DNA of 64,000 nucleotides from Williamsia sp. 1135 (GTDB lineage Bacteria; Actinomycetota; Actinomycetes; Mycobacteriales; Mycobacteriaceae): positions 1 through 64,000 of the forward strand of contig NZ_MJEI01000077.1 of NCBI RefSeq assembly GCF_002095395.1. The letters run 5' to 3'. The position numbers were made by a program, and so were the translations under genes. The notes beneath the pieces are model-generated. The model did no database searches, had not been told where the DNA came from, and worked only from the letters and a program-made list of their open reading frames with translations. This document shows positions 33,498-41,881 of the stretch, one piece after another. The stretch's first letter is position 1. Each line of letters starts with the position of its first letter.

Positions 33498-33678
33498 GTG
33501 TCAGGCATCCACGCCGTTAAGTGCGGACTGCTGACCCCTCCAGGGTAGGCGGTTGCGCCGCTATGTGAAGGACCTTGGGGGTCAAAGTGTCTATGTCACC
33601 GCCGTTTGTGCAGGTCATCTCGCGGTGCAGTTGTCATTCTCTGTTGGTTGGGTGGCCAACCAACAGCGTGGTCCGCCC

Positions 33679-34452
33679 ATGAAGAGCGTTGATGACTGCC
33701 AGCAGATCGAATCCACCGCAGCTGACAATCGCGTGGTCGAACGCCTCATTGAGGCTGAAGAGCATCTACCTCTCTTGTCGGAGATTCGCTCTGCACCTGG
33801 CCGGCAGTCCAAAGCCCGGCTCGTGCCGGTGTCGCGCTGGCGTGAACGTGGACTTCTGACCGCAGCGGTGGTGGGCATCGCTGTCGTCACCATGTCTGCA
33901 GTAGGACTTGCGTGGTGGGGGGTTGAAACTCTCTCGACGTCTACGTCGGCCCCAGCAGCTACAGCCGATCCCATCCTCGAGCTGTCTCCGGAGCCTCAGA
34001 GCACGATCCCTGCACAGATGGCGACCACGACCCAGTCGAGCCCGGATGTTGCAGCAGTCGTCGACGGGCAGTGCCGTGAGCTACGAGACGGGGCGATCTC
34101 GGTCAGTTCCGGGCGGGGCGGCGTCAGCGGGGGAGCTGCGGTCATTGAACGGTTCTTGTTCAACGTCTACGTATTGCGCTCCGCCTCGGCCGCACGATTA
34201 GTGGTCGACGTTCACGGTGCCGTAGCAACGACTTCTGCGCTCCAACAATGGATCAATAGCCGACCTCAGGGCACGCGGCACTGCGTCAAAGTGACCGACC
34301 GGGCAAACGGCGTCTGGGCCGTTGAAACGACGGAGATACGCCCCACAACCTCTGAAACACACCGTTTTTACCAAATTGTGCGTACCCATGACGATCCTTC
34401 GAGCCGTACGTGGATCACGTCGATTTCAGCTGATCCGAAGAAAGGGAAGTGA
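33679..34452 (+). CDS. Membrane-anchored transfer-region protein with secreted C-terminal domain
   Basis: About 257 residues from ATG 33679. A cytoplasmic N-terminus is followed by one membrane segment (GLLTAAVVGIAVVTMSAVGL, then AWWGVETL), a Ser/Thr/Pro linker and an outer domain: GGAAVIERFLFNVYVLRSAS, CVKVTDRANGVWAVETTEIR, FYQIVRTHDDPSSRTWITSI. The same domain ends the protein encoded at 37814-38719, so the two are paralogues. It is the first gene of the transfer operon. Function unknown; presumably part of the envelope-spanning machinery. Confidence 0.75.
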   Translation: MKSVDDCQQIESTAADNRVVERLIEAEEHLPLLSEIRSAPGRQSKARLVPVSRWRERGLLTAAVVGIAVVTMSAVGLAWWGVETLSTSTSAPAATADPILELSPEPQSTIPAQMATTTQSSPDVAAVVDGQCRELRDGAISVSSGRGGVSGGAAVIERFLFNVYVLRSASAARLVVDVHGAVATTSALQQWINSRPQGTRHCVKVTDRANGVWAVETTEIRPTTSETHRFYQIVRTHDDPSSRTWITSISADPKKGK

Positions 34453-34454
34453 TT

Positions 34455-36218
34455 ATGGCGAGGTCTCGAGCTGCAGTTTCGGCTGCATTGGCAGGCACGA
34501 TAGCGCTATCGATCGGCGTTGTATGGGGGAACGGGGTGGCGTGGGCTGATTCGCCGTCGTCCACCCCTGTTACCGCGACAGCAACGGGCGAACAGTGTGC
34601 GGTGATCCATGTCATCGCCGATCAGGGCACCAACGAGTCCGGCGATAAGCAGGACCCGAAGGCCGATGCCGGGATGCTCTCGAAGGTGGTTGTGCCGGTC
34701 GCGGCGAAGTTCGGAAACGATCCGAGCAAAATTGACCGTACCTACGTGCCGTATCCGGCGGACTTCGGCTGGCGCGGAAAGTCGTACGCAGAGTCAGTCA
34801 CGACCGGTGTGACCAACACTGAGAAAGTCATCGGTGACGAGGCCAAGCGCTGCCCGGGAACGAAGTTCGCGGTCTTGGGTTACTCCCAAGGCGGTCAGGT
34901 CGCCGACACGGTGCTCCGCAAGATCGGCAACGGCCAGGGTCCGATCGATTCGGACCGCGTCGCGTTGGGGATGCTCTTCAGTTCGCCAGACCGGCCAGAT
35001 GGCGCGGGTCTTTTTCCGGGTGCCGACGACCAGGCCGCTCCCGCTCCCGTACCGGGCACGCAGGGAGCATCAGTGACCCAAGTCCAGGCAGCCGATCAGC
35101 AAGCGGGCGAGGGCGGCGGGATCGCACCCCCTATCGAAGGGGTCGCCTCCGGCTTTGGCGACTTGACGGGACGCGTTGCGTCGGCGTGTATCCCAGGTGA
35201 TCTCGCCTGCGACGTACCTGCTGATGCCCCGGTGGCCAAGCTGGTCGCCAACGTTGCCGGCCAATTGAACCTCAATCAGGACGACCCGGTGGGGATTCTG
35301 CTGTCGGTGGCCAACGTTGTTGGTACAACCACCATTAAGACGGCGGCAGATGTGGTCAACGAGGACATTTCCACTACCGACGGCACCACTGCTGGCCTGC
35401 AATACCAGCCGCAGGAAACCGTATTGTCCCGGGTGACAACTGCATCTGACCCGCAGTACCAGCCCGATATCTTTGCGGCCGTCGGCAAAGTCCTTGGTAT
35501 CGCCATGAACACGGCCATCACGGTGGCCAAGAAGGTGCTGACACCGGCCAACATTGCTGAGGTCGCCACGGTCGGACTGGCCAATCCAGCAGCAGGCCTT
35601 GCGGTGTTCGGCGCCAAGCTCGGATCGGCGGCCCTGGAGATGCTGCCGGTCAACCTCGTCGATAAGGCAGCGCCATTGATTGTCAATGAGATCAAGCAAG
35701 ACATCACCGACAATCAGGGCCTGGTTCGTATGGCCGCTGACGTGTCGTACTGGAATGTTGCCAAGCACAACATGTACGACACAACGCCGCTGGCGGCGAC
35801 CGGTGCTTCTGCGGTCGAGTTCGGAACCAACTGGATCATCGCTGCGATCACCGATCTGCTGAGCAGCGCGATCGCCGACTCCACACCTGATGCGTCCGCC
35901 TTCACCCCTACGGTCCCGGTCAACGGAGAGGGCTCTTACAACGGTCTGCCGGGTCTGCAACTCCCAGCAGTGCCAGCACAACCGGCCACCGATCCGTCGT
36001 ACCAGCCCTGGCAGCTCGACGGTGACGACAGCGCCGACACCACTGCCACGCCCAGCAGCAGTACGTCAACGACCTCGACGAGCACCTCGAGCACCACCTC
36101 GACGTCCACCCCGATCACATCATCAGATGCGCCAGCGGCCGATCTTGATCTCGGTCCAGGCGAAGTAGCACCGAAGTCCACCTCTGCTGTTTCGACTGCG
36201 CCATCTGCGCCGTCGTAA
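34455..36218 (+). CDS. Cutinase-family secreted esterase with long C-terminal extension
   Basis: 587 residues from ATG 34455 (AAGGGAAG upstream). A signal peptide (IALSIGVVWGNGVAWADS) precedes a cutinase-like alpha/beta-hydrolase domain of about 220 residues: CAVIHVIADQGTNES, the nucleophile elbow FAVLGYSQGGQVAD (serine near residue 143), and the paired-cysteine CIPGDLACD that carries the catalytic aspartate in cutinases. The catalytic histidine is not obvious. A 300-residue extension ends in a Ser/Thr-rich tail. In mycolata such enzymes hydrolyse mycolate esters; within a transfer operon it could loosen the outer lipid layer. Confidence 0.85.
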   Translation: MARSRAAVSAALAGTIALSIGVVWGNGVAWADSPSSTPVTATATGEQCAVIHVIADQGTNESGDKQDPKADAGMLSKVVVPVAAKFGNDPSKIDRTYVPYPADFGWRGKSYAESVTTGVTNTEKVIGDEAKRCPGTKFAVLGYSQGGQVADTVLRKIGNGQGPIDSDRVALGMLFSSPDRPDGAGLFPGADDQAAPAPVPGTQGASVTQVQAADQQAGEGGGIAPPIEGVASGFGDLTGRVASACIPGDLACDVPADAPVAKLVANVAGQLNLNQDDPVGILLSVANVVGTTTIKTAADVVNEDISTTDGTTAGLQYQPQETVLSRVTTASDPQYQPDIFAAVGKVLGIAMNTAITVAKKVLTPANIAEVATVGLANPAAGLAVFGAKLGSAALEMLPVNLVDKAAPLIVNEIKQDITDNQGLVRMAADVSYWNVAKHNMYDTTPLAATGASAVEFGTNWIIAAITDLLSSAIADSTPDASAFTPTVPVNGEGSYNGLPGLQLPAVPAQPATDPSYQPWQLDGDDSADTTATPSSSTSTTSTSTSSTTSTSTPITSSDAPAADLDLGPGEVAPKSTSAVSTAPSAPS

Positions 36219-36274
36219 GAACCGCGACCTCACCACCCACTCAACGACACCAAACACGAAGGGATACACCTCTC

Positions 36275-37504
36275 ATGCAACAACATCGAGCACAGCACAA
36301 CTTTTCCACGTCTCCGCGGATGGTTACAGCCACTTTGCTGGCAACGATCGCAGTCAGCACAGCATTCGCCGGCCAGGCCCTGGGCGCACCCGAGGACGGT
36401 CAACCGGGCGTCACCCCACCCTCGACGACCGAACCCGGTCAGCCCGGGGTCACACCAACACCCGAACCGGCACCAGCTCCTCCCGCGCCTGAGCCCACTC
36501 CCCAGCCCGCGCCAGAGACCGAACCAGGCTTCTTTCCCTCACCTCCCCAGGAAGCGGAGCCGATCCTTTGGACAGCCCCGGAAGAGCAAGGCCCACCGTC
36601 GGCCCCGACACCACCACCTCAGCTGCATGCCCCGACACCAGAAGCACCGGTAGCGCCGAAGATCGTGACCGATCCGGGCGACAACATTCGCCTGGGCGAC
36701 TTTGTCGCGGAAGTACCTACCGAACTGAACATTCCAAAGTCGGTCGTCATCTCCGGCAACGAGTACAGCGCCTACACCGAAGCGAAGCTGGCCCAGTTCT
36801 TCCGCTCCATCGGTTACTCCGACAAAGAGGCCGACCGGCAAGCAGCAACCGCCGTAGTCGCCGGCTTCGTCGGCGGCGTCGCAGCAGCCGTCGCAGTCGG
36901 GGTCCCGACATTCCTAGCCGTCGCGCTGTTCACCGTGCCCTCCGGCGCGCTGATCGGTCTGGGTATCGGTTCAGCGATCCCACCGAACGGCCTGAACACC
37001 CTTCCCGGTGCCGCGATCGGTGCCGGCGCAGGCCTTGGTGTCGCCGCAGCAACAGCACTGGCGGCGGCCGCGGCCGCAGGCACGCTGGGTGCGGTCGCGG
37101 GCGCCGCGCTGGGATGGGCGCTCGGCGGGGGCAACGCCGACAGCAACCCGAGAGCTCCCTGGGAACACGACCCCGAGCACGCACCAATCAATCCTGATGC
37201 CAACCAGTTCGAGCTAGTCCTCGATGCCCCCTCGGCGTCAGATGCGGGGCTCCCGGCCGTGGACTACACCGTGAGCACAGCCGGCGACGTCAACTTCTCG
37301 GCGAACATCGCAGGCCTTCCACCCATTTCGGGTGGGTGGACCGCCGAACAAGCAGCCGCACCCTATGAGGTCCTCGGCCCACTGGCCGAACCCGCGAAGA
37401 ACCTGGCGGCAAACGTAACCAAGCAGATCGGCGACGGACTCACGCAGGCCGTCGACGGCCTCAACATCACCTACCCGCAGACCGTTCCGGGCGCAGCGGC
37501 CTAA
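36275..37504 (+). CDS. Secreted proline-rich protein with glycine/alanine-rich hydrophobic core
   Basis: 409 residues with a signal peptide (TATLLATIAVSTAFAGQALG), about 100 residues of Pro-Glu-Thr-rich linker, a small folded segment (EYSAYTEAKLAQFFRSIGYS), then a long run of Gly/Ala-rich membrane-type sequence (GALIGLGIGSAIPPNGL; GAGAGLGVAAATALAAAAAA) and a soluble tail. It resembles proteins annotated as insoluble-domain proteins in actinobacteria. Possibly inserts into or spans the outer envelope. No enzyme motif. Confidence 0.7.
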   Translation: MQQHRAQHNFSTSPRMVTATLLATIAVSTAFAGQALGAPEDGQPGVTPPSTTEPGQPGVTPTPEPAPAPPAPEPTPQPAPETEPGFFPSPPQEAEPILWTAPEEQGPPSAPTPPPQLHAPTPEAPVAPKIVTDPGDNIRLGDFVAEVPTELNIPKSVVISGNEYSAYTEAKLAQFFRSIGYSDKEADRQAATAVVAGFVGGVAAAVAVGVPTFLAVALFTVPSGALIGLGIGSAIPPNGLNTLPGAAIGAGAGLGVAAATALAAAAAAGTLGAVAGAALGWALGGGNADSNPRAPWEHDPEHAPINPDANQFELVLDAPSASDAGLPAVDYTVSTAGDVNFSANIAGLPPISGGWTAEQAAAPYEVLGPLAEPAKNLAANVTKQIGDGLTQAVDGLNITYPQTVPGAAA

Positions 37505-37541
37505 CAGGCAACCGAAATACACAGAGTTAGGAGCCGATCTC

Positions 37542-37814
37542 ATGACCACTTTCACCACGGCCTCGCGGACAGCACGCATCTGCGTAACAGGCGCAACTGC
37601 TGTTGCCGCAATCATCTGCGGGATCGGAGTCAGCGGGGGCGCACAGGTCATGGGATCGGCTCCCACTCGAACTATCCAGCTCAGCGAAACCACCACGGTC
37701 AAGGCAGTCTCAGTGCCATCAGCTGAGCTGCTCGGACTCATCGCCCACACACGCACCGGCAATCCCGCTGACGCCACGCAGGTCTCGCCAGTGATGTTCG
37801 GGACTGATCAGTGA
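37542..37814 (+). CDS. Small secreted or membrane protein
   Basis: 90 residues with one N-terminal hydrophobic segment (GATAVAAIICGIGVSGGAQV) that may be a signal peptide or anchor, followed by a polar tail. Its stop codon overlaps the next start codon. Unknown function; conserved placement would suggest a transfer accessory. Confidence 0.6.
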   Translation: MTTFTTASRTARICVTGATAVAAIICGIGVSGGAQVMGSAPTRTIQLSETTTVKAVSVPSAELLGLIAHTRTGNPADATQVSPVMFGTDQ

Positions 37815-38719
37815 TGCCTACTAATTACCCGAACTCTGCGCCCGCACGTAAACCGTGGGAGCGGCCTGCCTCGGCCGCGTTTGCGCCGCCGAATCCTGGC
37901 GCACCAGCACGCGAGGCAGCCACCACCGGCACGGCCTCAACAACAGCGGGCGAACCTGCTTCGTCTGCCACCTCTACCTCTGCCACCTCGCGGTCGGCAG
38001 CGGCCACCCAGAACGCAGAACGGGCTGCTGCGCCGACACCCGGGCCGCAGCGACCGCAACAAGCACCCGCCGACGTCATCGCACCGCCGTCTGAGTCGGT
38101 GTCGCCGTTGCTTGCCCCGCGCCGCCGCCCCCGCCGCCGCACTCGAGGCCTGCTGATCGCGATTACCGCTTTCGTGCTCGTGGTCGCCGGGTCCGTGGCT
38201 GCGGGAGCGTGGGCGATCGGTTCGATGTCCTCAACGACGGCCACGTCGAGCCGGCCGAACACACCCGCGGCCACGCACACCGGCGAGCACGCTCCGACGG
38301 CCGCCGCACCGACTGCCGACCCCACAGATCCGTGTCCCGACACCACCAACGGGAAGGTCACGACCGGTGACGATGAGGGCGATGTGGTCGGTGGCGCCGA
38401 GGTGATCAAACGGTTCAACTTCGCCTATTACACGTGGAGGTCCGGTATCAGGGCCCACGAGGTTGTCGCCCCGGACGCCCAGGTGGGATCGGTCGCTGAC
38501 CTCGAGGCGGGAATCAAGACCATCCCCGCCGGTACCACGTTCTGCTTGTCCGTCACCGATCGAGGCGAGGGCCTGTGGGCGGTGGAGCTGGCGCACAACA
38601 CCCCTAACCCCGCGGACCGCAGGGTCTGGTTCCAGCTCGTGCAGACCGTCGACAACGACGGCCGAACGTGGATCGTCTCGATCGACACAGACAAACGAAA
38701 AGGACTGTCATCGCCGTGA
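37814..38719 (+). CDS. Membrane protein, paralogue of the first transfer-operon protein
   Basis: 301 residues. A long Ala/Pro/Thr-rich cytoplasmic N-terminus, basic residues (RRRPRRRTRG), one membrane helix (LLIAITAFVLVVAGSVAAGA) and an outer domain: GGAEVIKRFNFAYYTWRSGI, CLSVTDRGEGLWAVELAHN, VWFQLVQTVDNDGRTWIVSI. The last domain aligns with that of the 33679 product, including GxWAVE and RTWI-SI. Bitopic proteins with such a compact outer domain recall the VirB8/TcpC class of transfer components, but this is only a resemblance. Confidence 0.75.
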   Translation: MPTNYPNSAPARKPWERPASAAFAPPNPGAPAREAATTGTASTTAGEPASSATSTSATSRSAAATQNAERAAAPTPGPQRPQQAPADVIAPPSESVSPLLAPRRRPRRRTRGLLIAITAFVLVVAGSVAAGAWAIGSMSSTTATSSRPNTPAATHTGEHAPTAAAPTADPTDPCPDTTNGKVTTGDDEGDVVGGAEVIKRFNFAYYTWRSGIRAHEVVAPDAQVGSVADLEAGIKTIPAGTTFCLSVTDRGEGLWAVELAHNTPNPADRRVWFQLVQTVDNDGRTWIVSIDTDKRKGLSSP

Positions 38720-38756
38720 GCGACAACACCTTCCATCCCAAATCAGTTAGGAGCGC

Positions 38757-39950
38757 ATGATGTCACAAGACTGGATGGCCAACCTGGGTGTCGACGGCAC
38801 CGAGGAGCCGGACGACATGGGGGACCCGCACGCGCAAACCGCACCCCTGCCATACAGCCAGCGCTCACCCCGTGCCCCACATCTGACGGCCGCGCCAACG
38901 GCGGACCGCGAGCTCTCAGCTGCCTCTGTCCAGATCGACCCCCCTCGCCGTTGGCCGCGCTCGGAAGGCTCGCTCGATGGCCAACCCGTCCCGGTGGGCG
39001 TCCAGGTCGGAACGACGTTGTCCCCGGAACTGCTCGGTCGTCGAGTCAAGCCCATCCCACGGTCGGGGTGGCGGCGAGTGGTGCACCGCTGCACCTTCGG
39101 AGCGATCAACCCCGGAGAGAACCCAGCCGACGTCCGTGAACGGGCCATCACCTACCGCTTGAACGCACCGGTGGCCAGCGATCATCGAATTACGGTGTTC
39201 ACCACCAAAGGCGGCGCCGGCAAGTCGACCACCACGTTGGGTCTGGGATCTGCGTTCGCGGACGCACGCACCGACCGGGTGTTGGCAATCGACGCCAACC
39301 CCGACAAAGGCATACTCGGACAGCGCCTTAACACGATTGTCCCTACCGATCAGGCATCGACGATCTACGACCTACTCGCTGCCGGTCAGTACGCGCGGTA
39401 TTCCGATGTCCGGGCTCACACCCTCGAGGCCGATACCGGCCTGCAGGTCGTCGCCTCCCACGCTGACCCTGCACGCTCGGAGGCGCTGACTGGCGAGCAA
39501 TACCAGCAAGCAGCACAGATGATCGCCGCACACTTCCAGGTCATCTTGAGCGACTGCGGCACCGGCATCACCCATGACGCAATGCGCGGTGTGTACGCCG
39601 ATACCGATTCGTTGATCGTGCCGACCCTGATCAGCGATGACTCGTTGAGCAACGCGGTGTTTGTCCTCGATTGGCTGGATGCCCACTCGATGCGCAATCT
39701 GTCCGCGCGGGCCATCGTGGTCATCAACCAGGCCAGCGGGCGCCGCAAACCGACCCCGGATGAACAACGAATCATCACCTACTTCCAAAGCCGGGTCCGG
39801 GCCGTCGTCACCGTTCCCTTCGACCCCCACCTGGCCGAGGGCGGACTGTTCTACTGGGACCGGCTCCGACCGAAAACCGTTGACGCATACCGCAACCTCG
39901 CATCGCTGGTCGCCGACGACTTTCACACCAAAAGAGAAGGCGCACTATGA
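38757..39950 (+). CDS. MinD/ParA-like ATPase of the transfer operon
   Basis: 397 residues. After about 135 residues of linker comes a ParA/MinD fold: VFTTKGGAGKSTTTLGLGSA (deviant Walker A near residue 150), VLAIDANPDKGILGQRL and ILSDCGTGITHDAMRG. It differs from the partition ParA at 23445 and has no ParB next to it; instead the following gene overlaps and encodes a DUF6668-like protein. Such ATPases occur in actinobacterial transfer and ESX-linked operons and may position the machinery in the cell. Confidence 0.85.
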   Translation: MMSQDWMANLGVDGTEEPDDMGDPHAQTAPLPYSQRSPRAPHLTAAPTADRELSAASVQIDPPRRWPRSEGSLDGQPVPVGVQVGTTLSPELLGRRVKPIPRSGWRRVVHRCTFGAINPGENPADVRERAITYRLNAPVASDHRITVFTTKGGAGKSTTTLGLGSAFADARTDRVLAIDANPDKGILGQRLNTIVPTDQASTIYDLLAAGQYARYSDVRAHTLEADTGLQVVASHADPARSEALTGEQYQQAAQMIAAHFQVILSDCGTGITHDAMRGVYADTDSLIVPTLISDDSLSNAVFVLDWLDAHSMRNLSARAIVVINQASGRRKPTPDEQRIITYFQSRVRAVVTVPFDPHLAEGGLFYWDRLRPKTVDAYRNLASLVADDFHTKREGAL

Positions 39951-40585
39951 GCGCCCTCGCACGCGACGACGACTACGCGCCGCCCACCCGGCCGCAACCT
40001 CGCCAACACGTCGTAGCGCCCCCTGCCGCGCACAGCTTCATCGACGTATGGCCCGAACCGGTATGGCTGCCGGCCGGAGCCAGCGCGCCCTCGTTCTGGC
40101 TCGTCGCCGCACACGGGGGAGCTGGCGCAAGCTCCCTGGCCCGGCTCTGGCCGCTGGCCGGCGATGCACAAGGGTGCTTTCCCGGCGGGGCAACAGAAGA
40201 GTCACCGTTCGTGGTCATCGTCGCTCGCGAATCAGAAGTAGGACTCTCTCGGGCCCACGACCTCATCAATCAGCATCTGTCCGGCCATGGCGGACAAGGC
40301 ACCGTGCTCGTCGGCTTGGTCCTGGTCGCGGCCAAACCCGGCACCGTCAGCACCAAGCTCCGCCATCACACCACCGTGATCAGCGGCCTGGTCAGCGACC
40401 GGGTATGGCACATCCCGTGGATCCCGCAGTGGCTGGAAATCACACCACCCGACATCACACCCATCGCCATCGACGAACCCGTTCCCGCCAAACGACGGGA
40501 CAAAGACCTCAAAGAGGCCATCGTCGCCGCCCACGAAATCCGCGACGTCATCAGAACTTTCATCCGCACACGAAACACCCATTAA
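39947..40585 (+). CDS. DUF6668-like protein
   Basis: 212 residues, overlapping the preceding ATPase gene by 4 bases. Core segments: SFIDVWPEPVWLPAG, FWLVAAHGGAGASSLARLWP (a degenerate P-loop-like turn without the lysine), VVIVARESEVGLSRAHDLI and GTVLVGLVLVAAKPG. It looks like an inactive P-loop relative of the neighbouring ATPase and may be its partner. The domain name is from memory of similar proteins and should be verified. Confidence 0.65.
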   Translation: MSALARDDDYAPPTRPQPRQHVVAPPAAHSFIDVWPEPVWLPAGASAPSFWLVAAHGGAGASSLARLWPLAGDAQGCFPGGATEESPFVVIVARESEVGLSRAHDLINQHLSGHGGQGTVLVGLVLVAAKPGTVSTKLRHHTTVISGLVSDRVWHIPWIPQWLEITPPDITPIAIDEPVPAKRRDKDLKEAIVAAHEIRDVIRTFIRTRNTH

Positions 40586-40620
40586 ACAGACGCACCCGCG
40601 TCAAAGGAGGAGAACCCAGC

Positions 40621-40911
40621 ATGAGCACCACCTACCTCGCAGTTGAAACAATCACCGTCCTCGCTATCGACCAGCCCACACCTATCCAGCCACCGGGTGG
40701 TGAGGGCTTGCTCAAACTCGTCGGCGCATCGCTGTGGATCGTGAGCCTCGGATTCGTCGCTGGCATCATCCTTGGGTCCGGCTGGATGTGGTTCGACGCA
40801 ATGAACGGCGCTGGAGCTCGCGGCGGTATAGGCGTCAAAGTCGTCATCGGAGCGCTCATCGGTGCGATCGTCTGCGCCTCCGCTGCTGCTCTGATCACAT
40901 TCTTCTCCTAG
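40621..40911 (+). CDS. Small two-helix membrane protein (possible VirB2/TrbC-like)
   Basis: 96 residues from ATG 40621 with AAAGGAGG nine bases before. Two hydrophobic helices: LWIVSLGFVAGIILGSGWMW and VIGALIGAIVCASAAALITF, joined by a short glycine-rich loop. Size and topology are like VirB2/TrbC pilin-type subunits or phage-holin-like proteins in T4SS operons. No signal cleavage site stands out. Confidence 0.7.
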   Translation: MSTTYLAVETITVLAIDQPTPIQPPGGEGLLKLVGASLWIVSLGFVAGIILGSGWMWFDAMNGAGARGGIGVKVVIGALIGAIVCASAAALITFFS

Positions 40912-40922
40912 CCGAGAACCCC

Positions 40923-41189
40923 ATGGCCTTCATCGTTCTCGCTGAACCCGCACCGCCCTCGCAACCACTTCCCCCCGACGCCGACGACGCACTGAACAAG
41001 CTCCTCGGCTACGGAATGTGGCTCGGATTGCTCGGTTTACTCACCTGCTTGATCGTCGGATCGACGCTGTTCTGGGTTGCCTGGCGTCACGGTTTGGGCC
41101 GCGGCGCTAAGAAGGTCGGCTGGGTGCTGTTCTGCACCGTCATGTTCAGTGCCGCATTCTCGCTCTCCGGATTCTTCCTCACCTTCTAA
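40923..41189 (+). CDS. Small membrane protein of the transfer operon
   Basis: 88 residues from ATG 40923, starting 9 bases after the previous gene. A proline-rich N-terminus, then two helices: LLGLLTCLIVGSTLFWVAW and VLFCTVMFSAAFSLSGFFL, joined by a basic loop (RHGLGRGAKK). It has the same topology as its neighbour and may be a second small channel subunit. Confidence 0.7.
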   Translation: MAFIVLAEPAPPSQPLPPDADDALNKLLGYGMWLGLLGLLTCLIVGSTLFWVAWRHGLGRGAKKVGWVLFCTVMFSAAFSLSGFFLTF

Positions 41190-41209
41190 CCGATTGGGAC
41201 ACAAACGCT

Positions 41210-41824
41210 ATGAAGCATCTACGAACGCCCCTCCTCGCTCTCCTGGCCCTGATAGCAGCGGTGACTATGGCTGCGTGCGGTTCCGACTCAGGCAGTGACG
41301 AACCGTCGGCGGCCACCGACACCACCGCACCTCCCGCGCAAGTCACCTGGGTGAGTTGGCAGGGCGCGAGGCTGCCCGTCTCCGCTACCGACGGCCCGGC
41401 CAAGGTCACCGGAGACCTGGCCACCGGCTACAGCAACACCCCGCAAGGTGCAGCGCTGGCCGCGTTCCAGGGCACCATTCGGCTATCGCTGGCGCCTGAT
41501 GAGTCGTGGGCACAAGTCGCCAACAAACTCGTCGCGCCAGGAACAGGCCGCGACACCTACGCGGTGAATCGAGCACTGGTGTCGGTGAGCGGGCCGGCAC
41601 CGCAAGGCACAGCCCCGATCGTGCGCGGCTACAAGTTCACCAGCTACAGCCCGCAGCGCGCCGACGTGTCGTTGGCAGTCGAACAGGACGGCACGCTCGC
41701 CGCCGCTCAGCAAACGGTGGTGTGGACAGGCGCCGATTGGCGGGTCCTGCTGCCCGAGCCCGGCCACGAACCGACCCCCACGCCGCTGGCGAACCTCGAG
41801 GGATTCGTCTCCCTGACGGAATAG
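41210..41824 (+). CDS. Lipoprotein with NTF2/VirB8-like outer domain
   Basis: 204 residues. A lipoprotein signal peptide with lipobox (LIAAVTMAACGSDSGSD) and a compact domain: RLPVSATDGPAKVTGDLATG, NTPQGAALAAFQGTIRLSLA, VVWTGADWRVLLPEPG. The TDGP...SPQGAA core is also found in the next gene product, so the two are tandem paralogues, one lipid-anchored and one membrane-anchored. Presumed structural part of the transfer apparatus in the cell envelope. Confidence 0.75.
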   Translation: MKHLRTPLLALLALIAAVTMAACGSDSGSDEPSAATDTTAPPAQVTWVSWQGARLPVSATDGPAKVTGDLATGYSNTPQGAALAAFQGTIRLSLAPDESWAQVANKLVAPGTGRDTYAVNRALVSVSGPAPQGTAPIVRGYKFTSYSPQRADVSLAVEQDGTLAAAQQTVVWTGADWRVLLPEPGHEPTPTPLANLEGFVSLTE

Positions 41825-41881
41825 CGCCACCCGCCCCCGCCGACATCGATTCCGCAGCGACGCCAGAAAAGGAACCAACTC

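Larger units (their letters stand above)
32525..33678. other. Intergenic stretch between the P450 operon and the transfer region
   Basis: About 1.15 kb. Two weak plus-strand frames (32831-33172 and 33180-33434) are its only possible genes. It also holds a 12-base inverted repeat at 33444-33497 and a TGACCCC/GGGGGTCA pair at 33532-33584. It probably contains the promoter of the transfer operon, which I could not pin down. Confidence 0.5.

Noticed and set aside
35070-35981. Minus-strand frame of 303 codons
   Set aside because: It is the antisense of the cutinase-like gene, which has a signal peptide and active-site motif.
38757-39950. Second plasmid partition system
   Set aside because: The ATPase is ParA-like, but the next gene is not an RHH or ParB protein, no centromere-like repeats are near, and it lies inside the transfer operon.
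39661-40911. Single long frame of 416 codons
   Set aside because: Only its last 96 codons, from ATG 40621 with a strong ribosome site, look like protein; the earlier part is an alternative frame of the ATPase and DUF6668-like genes.
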